5,407 bases of DNA, from positions 1-5,407 of the forward strand of contig JAKAPO010000183.1 of assembly GCA_021807065.1 (NCBI GenBank), in the 5' to 3' direction. The stretch's first letter is position 1. Every line of letters starts with the position of its first letter. The translations under genes were made by a program, and so were the position numbers. Below, piece after piece: positions 1-4,886 of the stretch. The notes beneath the pieces are model-generated. The model was not told the origin of the DNA, searched no databases, and was given only the letters and a program-made list of their open reading frames with translations. This DNA is from a bacterium (lineage in GTDB: Bacteria; Vulcanimicrobiota; Vulcanimicrobiia; Vulcanimicrobiales; Vulcanimicrobiaceae).

Positions 1-22
1 CGCGTAGCCTAGGGTTCGCCGT

Positions 23-98
23 TCCGGATTAGCTCAGTTGGTAGAGCAGCTGACTGTTAATCAGCGGGTCGCTGGTTCGAGTCCAGCATCCGGAGCCA
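23..98 (+). tRNA. tRNA-Asn (anticodon GTT)
   Basis: This is a complete cloverleaf read directly from the sequence. The acceptor stem TCCGGAT (23-29) pairs with ATCCGGA (88-94). The D stem is GCTC/GAGC (32-35 with 44-47). The anticodon stem GCTGA/TCAGC (49-53 with 61-65) encloses the loop CTGTTAA with anticodon GTT at 56-58. A five-base variable loop follows, then the T stem GCTGG/CCAGC (71-75 with 83-87) around TTCGAGT. Base 95 is the discriminator G and CCA is encoded at 96-98. The gene is intact and points toward the convergent integrase, as expected when an element has recombined into its 3' end and restored the tRNA sequence. Confidence 0.97.
71..98 (+). other. Probable attachment site (attL side) in the tRNA-Asn 3' end
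   Basis: No second copy of this sequence can be seen in the window, so the core boundaries are inferred. Tyrosine recombinases commonly use the T-arm and 3' end of a tRNA gene as the crossover site, and their gene usually lies beside it. Here the integrase stop codon is only 192 bases from the tRNA CCA. If this is right, sequence after base 98 belongs to the element, and a repeat of part of the tRNA 3' half should mark the other end. Crossover could also extend into the anticodon arm. Confidence 0.45.
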
Positions 99-105
99 TC
101 TGAAA

Positions 106-146
106 AGCCCGTCAAATCTAGCGTTTGGCGGGCTCTTCGTTTTCTT
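106..146. terminator. Bidirectional intrinsic terminator between tRNA-Asn and integrase
   Basis: An 11-bp stem joins bases 106-116 (AGCCCGTCAAA) to 124-134 (TTTGGCGGGCT) with one G-T wobble and a seven-base loop. On the plus strand it is followed by a T-rich run (CTTCGTTTTCTT), suited to ending tRNA transcription. On the minus strand it is followed by TTTTC, so it could also end the convergent integrase transcript before it runs antisense into the tRNA. If the element is integrated in the tRNA 3' end, this terminator is element-borne. Confidence 0.7.
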
Positions 147-290
147 CCCCTGATTCTATTGGGCTTTCTCGATGCCAAGCGGATAAACGCCCGTAAAACA
201 AGGGGTTTCCGTCCGTCGTAAGGCGGTTGCTCGGCCTATCAAGCGGCCTGGATAGCCTAAATGACAGCCAATCGACCGGGTTGCCCCCTC
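147..290. other. Non-coding region downstream of integrase, with weak dyad at 233-257
   Basis: I see no gene here. A short imperfect inverted repeat, GGCCTATC (233-240) against GATAGCC (251-257) with one bulged C, lies just past the integrase stop codon. It is not followed by a T-run on either strand, so it does not look like a terminator. As the segment between the presumed attachment site and int, it could hold integrase arm-type or accessory protein sites, but no convincing repeated motif is visible. Confidence 0.3.
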
Positions 291-1430
291 CTAGCCGGGT
301 TTTTTCTCGTCCCGAAGCACGGCGTCGATCGCGTCGGCCTCATCGCGGTGGAGGTGCGCTCCCGCGTGGCCGTAGGCTCGCAGCGTGAAGCCCGAATCGC
401 TGTGCCCCAGCCGTTCGGCGACCGTCCTGGCGCTCTGCCCGGTCGCGATACTAAGGGCCGCGGACGAGTGGCGCAAATCGTGGAGGCGGATCGGCGGAAG
501 GCCAGCCTTCGCAAGCAGCGGCTTCCAGAATCGATCCGAGAGGTTTTTTCGACGAATCGGCGTCCCGACCGTCGTCGGGAAGACCTTGTCATGGTCGCGT
601 GCGAAGCCCTCGGCCTCGGCGTTCGCGCGCCGGCGGCGCAACGCGTCGACGGTGATCTTTCCGAGCGCAAGGGTTCGGCGCCCCGCCGCAGTCTTGGGCG
701 GCGCGACGCGCAAAGGCCCCGTTGACTCTTGCAGCGTGCGCTCGACGTGGAGCGTTCGGCGGGTCATGTCGAGATCGCGCCATTCAAGTGCGAGCGCTTC
801 CCCGATTCGAATTCCCGTCGTCGCAAGAACAATGATCAAGGCTTCGAGGCGTTCGCCTTTCGCTGCTGCCAAAAGCGTGCGAAGCTGTTCGGGAGTGAGG
901 AACGCCATCTCTTTGCGCTCGACGTGCGGCACGTCCGTTGCGGCCGCTGGGTTCGTGTTGACGATTCCCAGCTTTCGAGCTCGGTTGAATATCCTCGAGA
1001 TTCCAGCGCGTACTTTCGCGGCCATCGCTGCCGAACGCAGTTCTCTGGCAACGGCAATCGTTCGCTCGACGTCCGCAACGGAAATCTCGACCAAGCGCTT
1101 TCGCCCGATTTGCGGCAGAATGTAGCGGTCGAGCAAGAGCCGATAGTAACGCGCGGTCGTCGGGCGCTTATTCTGCACGACGTCGCGTGCAAACCAGCCT
1201 TCGGCGAACTGCGCGAGGGTGACGTTTCGTTCGGCAGTGAGCTCGAGTCCAACGCGAGCGCGAACATCGGCGAGCCTTTGCTGCACCGCCTTCTTCGATG
1301 ATCCGTAGACGGTGCGGCGGATACGTTTTCCCTGACCGTCGTGACCCAACGATAGGGAGCCGACCCATTCGTTCCGACGCTCGTCGAAGAAGATGGAGCC
1401 CTCGCCGCGCCCTCGTCTACTCTTCGCCAA
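291..1430 (-). CDS. int: Tyrosine recombinase / site-specific integrase
   Basis: This 379-residue protein would integrate and excise the element at the tRNA-Asn site by strand exchange through a covalent 3'-phosphotyrosine. The N-terminal part (about 8-60) fits the arm-DNA-binding region of phage integrases. Residues about 70-160 form the SAM-like core-binding domain (TLAQFAEGWF, helices to NTNPA). The catalytic domain runs from about 178. The full active-site set is visible: Arg208 (TTGIRIGE), Lys246 (PPKTAAGRR), His317 and Arg320 (LHDLRHS), His343 (LGHSD) and the nucleophile Tyr353 (AYGH). Length is normal for the family. The start is TTG at 1430, with AAGGGG upstream on the minus strand; an in-frame TAG at 1439-1437 excludes a longer protein. 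The gene converges on the tRNA and diverges from the xis-rep operon. It looks intact and functional. Confidence 0.95.
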   Translation of the reverse strand: MAKSRRGRGEGSIFFDERRNEWVGSLSLGHDGQGKRIRRTVYGSSKKAVQQRLADVRARVGLELTAERNVTLAQFAEGWFARDVVQNKRPTTARYYRLLLDRYILPQIGRKRLVEISVADVERTIAVARELRSAAMAAKVRAGISRIFNRARKLGIVNTNPAAATDVPHVERKEMAFLTPEQLRTLLAAAKGERLEALIIVLATTGIRIGEALALEWRDLDMTRRTLHVERTLQESTGPLRVAPPKTAAGRRTLALGKITVDALRRRRANAEAEGFARDHDKVFPTTVGTPIRRKNLSDRFWKPLLAKAGLPPIRLHDLRHSSAALSIATGQSARTVAERLGHSDSGFTLRAYGHAGAHLHRDEADAIDAVLRDEKKPG

Positions 1431-1500
1431 ATCAATCTACCCCTTGCGCCCGCATGATAGGATAGGGTTAGAAGGCGCAGGTTCGGTTTGCCTGCTCGAG

Positions 1501-1659
1501 CGATACTCCGGTCGTGCCGGTGAGCAAGGGCGAACGCGAGACGCCGTCTGATCGGGGTGCAAGACCCCGTAGGGTTCGCGCAGTCGCAGAGCCCGGTCCG
1601 CACGAGACGCCGGTTGTGCCGGTGAGGCGGTCACGCGAGACTCCGGTTGTGCCGGTGAG
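1501..1659. repeat. Direct repeats with ~33-bp spacing between int and xis
   Basis: Three good copies of a 24-bp unit start at 1501, 1603 and 1636, sharing the core CTCCGGTTGTGCCGGTGAG with one or two changes. A degenerate copy (CGAGACGCCG... GGGGTG) starts at 1537. Start-to-start distances are 36, 66 and 33 bases, close to multiples of 33 or about three helical turns, so the sites would face the same side of the DNA. Each unit also contains an imperfect dyad (CCGG, five bases, CCGG). They could be binding sites for the integrase arm domain, for the adjacent excisionase-like proteins, or for an unseen repressor. Confidence 0.65.
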
Positions 1660-1682
1660 CGGTTGACGGGCTTCACGGTAAC

Positions 1683-1686
1683 GGAG
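1683..1686 (+). promoter_or_regulatory. Ribosome binding site that decides the xis1 start
   Basis: GGAG lies six bases before the GTG at 1693. The alternative TTG start at 1663 has no comparable site and would add ten residues with no HTH content, so 1693 is preferred. Confidence 0.65.
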
Positions 1687-1692
1687 TTTTTC

Positions 1693-1896
1693 GTGCAAAC
1701 GCAAACCTCGATCCCAGCCAAGAGCGAGCCTCTCTTGTATCGCGTCCCAGAACTCGCGCGCGTCCTTGCCATTTCCCGCGCGGCGGTGTGGAACCTGATT
1801 TCATCGGGCAAAATCCGCGCTGTTCGCATCCGCGGGTCGGTGCGGATCGCACGCGACGAAGCGGAGCGCATTGCCCGGGAGGGTATCGGGCGATGA
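1693..1896 (+). CDS. Excisionase-type winged-HTH protein 1
   Basis: This is a 67-residue DNA-binding protein of the excisionase/MerR-like (HTH_17) type. The domain spans about residues 14-60: YRVPELARVLAISRAAVWN forms the helix-turn-helix, followed by the wing with SGKIRAVRIRGSVRI and a closing helix ARDEAERI. In phages and integrative elements such proteins bend attachment-site DNA to direct excision, or act as small regulators. It is the first gene after the divergent control region and overlaps the next gene by four bases (ATGA at 1893-1896). It matches the next gene in length and architecture, so the two probably arose by duplication. Which of them is the real directionality factor cannot be told from the sequence. 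Confidence 0.82.
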   Translation: MQTQTSIPAKSEPLLYRVPELARVLAISRAAVWNLISSGKIRAVRIRGSVRIARDEAERIAREGIGR

Positions 1897-2096
1897 CCGA
1901 CGGCGAGCAGAAGATCCAACAACTTTTTCGAGCGAGAGAGGTCGCCGAACGCCTCGGCATCTCGCTTTCTTTTGCGAAAAAACTTATGCGCGAGCGGCGC
2001 ATTCAATCGATTCGCATCGGCACCGCAGTCCGGGTGCCGCTGAGCGAGATCGAACGGATCGAGCGCGAGGGTTGTGGCGCGAGGGGTGCTGCATGA
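1893..2096 (+). CDS. Excisionase-type winged-HTH protein 2
   Basis: This second 67-residue HTH_17-type DNA-binding protein has an HTH at residues 12-33 (FRAREVAERLGISLSFAKKL), a wing (RRIQSIRIGTAVRV) and a final helix (LSEIERIERE). It has the same layout as its upstream neighbour but differs in the recognition helix, SLSFAKKLM against SRAAVWNLI, so it probably binds a different site. The start ATG at 1893 overlaps the previous stop, with GGGAGGG (1877-1883) nine bases upstream. An in-frame extension upstream to 1788 lies inside the previous gene and shows no domain, so it was rejected. It overlaps rep by ATGA at 2093-2096. A role as operon regulator or second recombination directionality factor is inference. 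Confidence 0.82.
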   Translation: MTDGEQKIQQLFRAREVAERLGISLSFAKKLMRERRIQSIRIGTAVRVPLSEIERIEREGCGARGAA

Positions 2097-3076
2097 ATTC
2101 GCCGAGTCGATTGGGCGACTCGGCGTCCAGTGAACGTTCCTCGCCTCGCCTTTCTGAACCTGCGCCGGTTGAGCGTTTCGCTGCTCGCGTTCCTACGCGT
2201 TGGGTGCGCGAATTACGCGGGCGACCGACCGAGCTCGCCGTTCTCATCGCGCTCGCGGCGTTCGCCGATCGCGATGGCCGATGCTGGCCCTCAACGACGA
2301 CGATCGGCGAGGAGGCTGGTGTCGACACCAATCGCGTCGGCCGGATTATCTCAGCGCTCGCTCGGCGCGGATACGTAATGCGCGAGCTGCGCGCCGGCAA
2401 ATCGAGCATTTATCAACTACAGTTCGCGGCCCCGCATTTAGCGACGGGGGTCGATAACACACCCCCCGCAACGATTGAGGGGATACCCCCGGCAATGGTT
2501 GACGGGATACCCCCCGCAACGGTTGACGGGTACCCCCCGCAATCGCCTGCCGTGGGAAGTCTACCAGGAACGCTACCAGGGAACTTAACCAATGAAGCAA
2601 CGCCTTCGGCGCGCGTCGACGCGCGCGATGATGCAACGGAGCGGACGGAAGACGGCAACGAGAGGGGGGTGCGTTATCGACGCCAACCTCGCCAGCAGAA
2701 ACTTCCAGATCCGCACCAGATTGCGGCGTACCAGCTCCTCGACGCCGTCTACCCCGTGGTCGTCGAGCACCACGAGATTGCCTTGTCGCGGCAAGCATGG
2801 CGCGACCGGAACAAGTCCGCGGCGCTGGATTTCGTGCGGCAAGGTAAGACCTCGCAGCAGGTGCTCGAGCGTCTACAGGCTGCATATTCCGGCGCCGGCG
2901 GCGGATTTTATGGCGGCATCGTGATGCTCGCGAAGCTCGCGGAGCATTGGGGCGCAATCGGCCGCGCAGCGCCGCAACCCACTGCGCCAAAACCCGACGA
3001 CGACTCACTGCCCGATTATCTCATCGCTGCTGCGGAGCTGCATAAGCGCGACTTCGGATCGGCGGCGGCGTCGTGA
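2093..3076 (+). CDS. Replication-initiator-like protein with N-terminal HTH_36 domain
   Basis: This 327-residue protein probably starts replication of the excised element. Residues about 34-112 match the HTH_36/replisome-organiser winged helix: a helix LAVLIALAAFAD, the signature DGRCWPSTTTIGEEAGV, and a helix plus wing ending in SSIYQL. Residues 122-165 are a Pro/Gly repeat linker whose DNA is an iteron array. Residues 170-205 are charged and probably disordered. The C-terminal part (about 207-290, including WRDRNKSAALDFVRQGKTSQQV) resembles the helical tail domains of phage replication proteins that recruit helicase or its loader. That assignment is weaker. The start ATG at 2093 has GAGGGG six bases upstream and overlaps the xis2 stop. 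An in-frame extension to 1871 crosses two HTH genes and was rejected. Confidence 0.78.
   Translation: MNSPSRLGDSASSERSSPRLSEPAPVERFAARVPTRWVRELRGRPTELAVLIALAAFADRDGRCWPSTTTIGEEAGVDTNRVGRIISALARRGYVMRELRAGKSSIYQLQFAAPHLATGVDNTPPATIEGIPPAMVDGIPPATVDGYPPQSPAVGSLPGTLPGNLTNEATPSARVDARDDATERTEDGNERGVRYRRQPRQQKLPDPHQIAAYQLLDAVYPVVVEHHEIALSRQAWRDRNKSAALDFVRQGKTSQQVLERLQAAYSGAGGGFYGGIVMLAKLAEHWGAIGRAAPQPTAPKPDDDSLPDYLIAAAELHKRDFGSAAAS
2100..2125 (+). promoter_or_regulatory. Perfect 10-bp hairpin at the start of the rep gene
   Basis: CGCCGAGTCG (2100-2109) and CGACTCGGCG (2116-2125) are exact inverted repeats around the loop ATTGGG. The structure begins eight bases into the rep coding sequence. In mRNA it would sit within the ribosome's initiation footprint and could limit initiator synthesis. 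As DNA it could be an operator or a structured origin element. No T-run follows, so it is not a terminator. The stem is real in sequence; its function is inference. Confidence 0.6.
2461..2542 (+). repeat. Iteron array inside rep; candidate replication origin
   Basis: Four tandem units share the core ACCCCCCGCAA followed by an ACGGTTGACGGG-like segment. Units start at 2461, 2485, 2509 and 2532; the first two are 24 bp, the third 23 bp, the fourth a half unit. A half site (GACGGGGG) precedes them at 2443-2450. Unit junctions make GGGATACCC- or GGGTACCC-type dyads. The third unit has lost one base, so the fourth core is read in a different codon phase, yet its DNA matches. That suggests selection on DNA rather than peptide. 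Lambda O likewise carries its origin iterons inside the initiator gene. Confidence 0.7.
2561..2580 (+). repeat. Short direct repeat CTACCAGG downstream of the iterons
   Basis: CTACCAGG occurs at 2561-2568 and 2573-2580, a 12-base spacing, and encodes the repeat LPGT/LPGN in the initiator linker. It may be part of the origin or simply a repeated linker sequence. Confidence 0.35.
2609..2626. repeat. 18-bp perfect palindrome in rep
   Basis: GCGCGCGTCGACGCGCGC is a perfect 18-bp palindrome centred between 2617 and 2618, about 65 bases past the iteron array. It codes for part of the disordered linker. It could be an origin or protein-binding element, but GC-rich sequence makes CG-alternating palindromes fairly easy to form by chance. 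Confidence 0.4.
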
Positions 3077-3183
3077 TGGAAATTCGATGCTCGCGGTGTT
3101 CGCGTCTTCTGGCTATCGCGATCCGCGGTGCGAGCGCGTACTGCCGGGCGTGCAAACTTTGGACAGCGGGTGCGCCGTCGTGA
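3076..3183 (+). CDS. Com-like small zinc-ribbon protein
   Basis: This is a 35-residue protein with two CxxC knuckles: Cys5/Cys8 in the N-terminal EIRCSRCSRLLA and Cys23/Cys26 in AYCRACKL. The pattern of an EIRC-x-x-C start followed by KLLA-like residues is that of the Com family, named after the phage Mu activator of mom translation and common as tiny genes in prophages. It lacks the longer tail of Mu Com. The ATG shares one base with the rep stop (TGATG, 3074-3078), and its own stop overlaps the next start (GTGA, 3180-3183). This double coupling and the paired cysteines support a real gene despite its size. No mom-like gene is visible here, so its target is unknown; it could bind RNA, DNA or a protein. 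Confidence 0.72.
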   Translation: MEIRCSRCSRLLAIAIRGASAYCRACKLWTAGAPS

Positions 3184-3527
3184 TCGACTGGCACTACCAA
3201 GCAGATATTTTGACGCAGACATTGAGCGAGCGCGAGGCGCTGGCTCGACCCTGGACATTGTCGCACGCGAAGCTCGTCCGCGAACGGCGTTATTGGCACA
3301 AAACCTTTGATTTCCTCGATCGAGCGCCGGCCGGCCGCATCGGCACGATGCAGGTTTGGCACGATCCCAATCGTGCGTGCTGCAAGCGCGAGAGCTGGGC
3401 GCACACGCTTTACGATCTCCTTTGGCCGCTCGACGACGAAAAGCGAAAAAACATCGAATCGGTCGCACGCGAGCACGGCCGCGAACACTTCGCATTCGCG
3501 CATACATTATTTAGGAGAAACGCATGA
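3180..3527 (+). CDS. Hypothetical protein, Trp/His-rich, unrecognised
   Basis: I do not recognise this 115-residue protein. It is soluble-looking and rich in aromatic and charged residues, for example IDWHYQADI (2-10), RRYWHKTFDF (36-45) and MQVWHDPNRACCKRESWAH (57-75), with the CC pair at residues 67-68. The His, Trp and Cys residues could suggest metal or nucleic-acid binding, but no motif confirms it. The GTG start at 3180 overlaps the Com-like gene's stop by four bases. An ATG at 3087 in the same frame would also be open, but its extra 31 residues are only the alternative-frame reading of the zinc-ribbon gene. The gene ends in an ATGA overlap with the next one. Confidence 0.72.
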   Translation: MIDWHYQADILTQTLSEREALARPWTLSHAKLVRERRYWHKTFDFLDRAPAGRIGTMQVWHDPNRACCKRESWAHTLYDLLWPLDDEKRKNIESVAREHGREHFAFAHTLFRRNA

Positions 3528-4027
3528 GCACAAAAAAAGACGCCGCCGACGCCTTGCGTATCATAACCCCGATTCAGGCGTCGAGGCTCACGCAGCACCT
3601 CGCCGGAGCCAGTGTTCGCGCGATTGCTCGTAGCGAGGGCGTGGGGCGGTCGTCGGTTCAGGAATCGCTCTCCTCGCCGAACGTCCGAAAAGCGCTAACG
3701 ATCTTCGGCTATGACATTAAACTAAGAAACCGTAACGACAGCACGCAGACGACGGCAATTCAATCGGCGCTTGAGACGCTCATTGAATTGGCCGCCAACG
3801 GAACCCGGCCGCTCGTCGTCGGCGATCAAGTGAAATATGTTCGCGACGATCGGCTGCGGATGGAGGCGGCGTGCCGACTCCTCGGTTTCATCGATAAGGA
3901 TGTGCTGCGAGAAAAGAGCGCGCCACCGGCGCCAACGGTCGAGATCGAGCGCACTATAACGGCGAGCGAACGGTGCCGCGTCACCCCCGGACACCCCCGG
4001 CCACAAAACGACGACGGTGCCGCATGA
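3524..4027 (+). CDS. HTH DNA-binding protein, possible terminase small subunit
   Basis: This is a 167-residue protein. Residues about 20-60 carry a helix-turn-helix of the small-terminase/resolvase type: LTQHLAGASVRAIARSEGVG, then RSSVQESLSS as the recognition helix. Residues 75-125 are helical, with TAIQSALETLIELA and a DDRLRMEAACRLLGFID segment; the A...L..L...-R..AA..LL pattern is seen after the HTH in phage small terminases, where helices drive oligomerisation. The C-terminal 40 residues are Pro-rich and probably flexible. AGGAG at 3513-3517 lies six bases before ATG 3524, the best ribosome site of the operon, and the start overlaps the previous stop. A small terminase would recognise packaging DNA with a large subunit, but none follows immediately, so a regulator is also possible. 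Confidence 0.7.
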   Translation: MSTKKDAADALRIITPIQASRLTQHLAGASVRAIARSEGVGRSSVQESLSSPNVRKALTIFGYDIKLRNRNDSTQTTAIQSALETLIELAANGTRPLVVGDQVKYVRDDRLRMEAACRLLGFIDKDVLREKSAPPAPTVEIERTITASERCRVTPGHPRPQNDDGAA

Positions 4028-4104
4028 AAAGGCGGCGCCTGCGAACCCGCCAACGGCGCACAGAAACGCACGCGATACAATCGCAAGAAGGGAAAAATAC
4101 GTGA
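4024..4104 (+). CDS. Possible 26-residue basic peptide
   Basis: A short open frame, MKRRRLRTRQRRTETH followed by ten more residues, starts at an ATG overlapping the previous stop (ATGA, 4024-4027). It stops at a TGA overlapping the next GTG start (GTGA, 4101-4104). It has eight Arg and two Lys in 26 residues and could bind nucleic acid. It has no clear ribosome site of its own. It may be a translated coupling leader that carries ribosomes across the gap to the proteasome-like gene, or an accident of base composition. The exact overlaps at both ends, as at every other junction in this operon, are the main support. Confidence 0.4.
   Translation: MKRRRLRTRQRRTETHAIQSQEGKNT
4089..4093 (+). promoter_or_regulatory. 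Ribosome binding site that decides the proteasome-like start
   Basis: AGGGA lies seven bases before GTG 4101 and chooses this start over the in-frame GTG at 4017. The choice matters because it leaves Ser as residue 2 of the product. Confidence 0.7.
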
Positions 4105-4886
4105 GCATCGTTGTTGCCGCCTACGGCGCAAGCTATATCGCACTGGGCGCGGATCACGGCCAATGGAAGATCGCGCCTGACGGCACGGCGCACAGCCCGT
4201 CCATCCATAGCGAAAGCAAACTCCGTGCCGTTCCTGGCTGTCCGATGGTGCTAGCGTCGGTCGGGCGATCCGAGGCCAAAGAACGCATCGATGCGTTCAT
4301 TCAGCGAAAGCACTACACGCCGGAAACGTATCGCATCTACGACGCGGCCAAGGAACTCTGGGGCGAGTTATTCCAGTGGTTCGACCCGGTCGCCCGCGCC
4401 AGTCTAGCTGCGGCAGGGTTCGACGCCGAGCACGTCATCGAAGAACCCTTGCGTCGACCCGACAAGGATTTCCCCGAAGTAACGCAGCGTGTCGTCGCAG
4501 GCTTGTCGTTCATCGCTTGCGGCGTCGACCTCTTCGGGTTCACGCGCTTTTTTATGGGTGAATACCCAAGCCCCGAAATTACGATGGTAAACCTCAGTGC
4601 GAACAGTCTGTTCCCGGGGTTCGCTTCCGGATGCATGGCAATGGGGAGCCACGACGTTCTCGGCGGGTTCGGCAACATGGAAGTTGACTATAGCAAGCTC
4701 GGAACATCGGGCGCGATTGATCTCTGCCGGTTCATGCTCGACACCGTCGATCGGGCAGAGGGCTTCCGAGCTGCTACGGGCGGTGTGCGTAAAGTGATGC
4801 CTCCTTACGACGTCTTGCTCGTGAGGGCATCGGGCGTGGAATGGATCGCTTCACCTCGCGAAGAGATTGCGGTGAACGCACGATGA
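4101..4886 (+). CDS. Proteasome beta/HslV-like Ntn hydrolase
   Basis: This 261-residue protein looks like an N-terminal-nucleophile hydrolase of the proteasome/HslV group, which cleave peptide bonds. It begins MSIVVAAYGASYIALGADHG. If Met is removed, Ser becomes residue 1 and Asp18 becomes residue 17, the proteasome spacing. SKLRAVPG then supplies Lys40 (mature 39, against 33 in the family, after a six-residue insertion). A VLASVG segment matches the usual strand before the first long helix. Late in the protein, GCMAMGSHDVLGG (177-189) and AATGG (224-228) before PYDVLLVRASG fit the family's GSG and SGG regions. The position of family Asp166 appears to be Arg223, so activity is uncertain. Residues 70-155 are a longer, divergent middle. 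No ATPase partner is visible. The gene is coupled on both sides. Confidence 0.68.
   Translation: MSIVVAAYGASYIALGADHGQWKIAPDGTAHSPSIHSESKLRAVPGCPMVLASVGRSEAKERIDAFIQRKHYTPETYRIYDAAKELWGELFQWFDPVARASLAAAGFDAEHVIEEPLRRPDKDFPEVTQRVVAGLSFIACGVDLFGFTRFFMGEYPSPEITMVNLSANSLFPGFASGCMAMGSHDVLGGFGNMEVDYSKLGTSGAIDLCRFMLDTVDRAEGFRAATGGVRKVMPPYDVLLVRASGVEWIASPREEIAVNAR

Larger units (their letters stand above)
1431..1692. promoter_or_regulatory. Divergent int/xis control region
   Basis: This 262-base gap separates the integrase from the rightward operon and must supply promoters for both. I found no convincing sigma-70 pair. TATCAT/TATCCT-like hexamers lie upstream of int on the minus strand (about 1452-1464) but lack a recognisable -35 box. 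A TTGACG at 1663-1668 on the plus strand is too close to the first start to drive it in the usual way. The region is dominated by spaced repeats and a hairpin, CGGGGT/ACCCCG (1553-1558 with 1564-1569), which has no T-run. The likely role is regulator or recombination-protein binding. Confidence 0.5.

Noticed and set aside
261..1301. Long plus-strand open frames opposite the integrase
   Set aside because: They are Arg/Ser-rich complements of a fully motif-supported integrase, with no domain content or ribosome sites.
1570..1579. TAGGGTTCGC shared with bases 10-19 near the tRNA, a possible attachment-core repeat
   Set aside because: A 10-base match in a window this long is expected by chance, and neither copy lies in the tRNA 3' end.
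1501..1659. CRISPR array
   Set aside because: Only three good repeats of 24 bp, with spacing of 9 to about 78 bases and no uniform spacers, so these are not CRISPR repeats.
1663..1668. TTGACG as a -35 box for the xis-rep operon
   Set aside because: A -10 box at normal spacing would fall at about 1686-1691, overlapping the ribosome site and start codon, and no -10 sequence is there.
1437..2006. Minus-strand open frame with repeated LTGTTGVS peptides
   Set aside because: The peptide repeat is the translation of the 33-bp DNA repeats, and the rest is antisense to two HTH genes.
1871..2092. Upstream extension of the initiator protein
   Set aside because: It overlaps both HTH genes in another frame and encodes low-complexity Arg-rich sequence; ATG 2093 has GAGGGG and an ATGA overlap.
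3087..3179. ATG 3087 as start of the 115-residue hypothetical protein
   Set aside because: The extra 31 residues are the shifted reading of the zinc-ribbon gene; GTG 3180 gives the four-base overlap seen throughout the operon.
4017..4100. GTG 4017 as start of the proteasome-like gene
   Set aside because: The extension has no Ntn content, while GTG 4101 has a good ribosome site and places the presumed nucleophile at residue 2.
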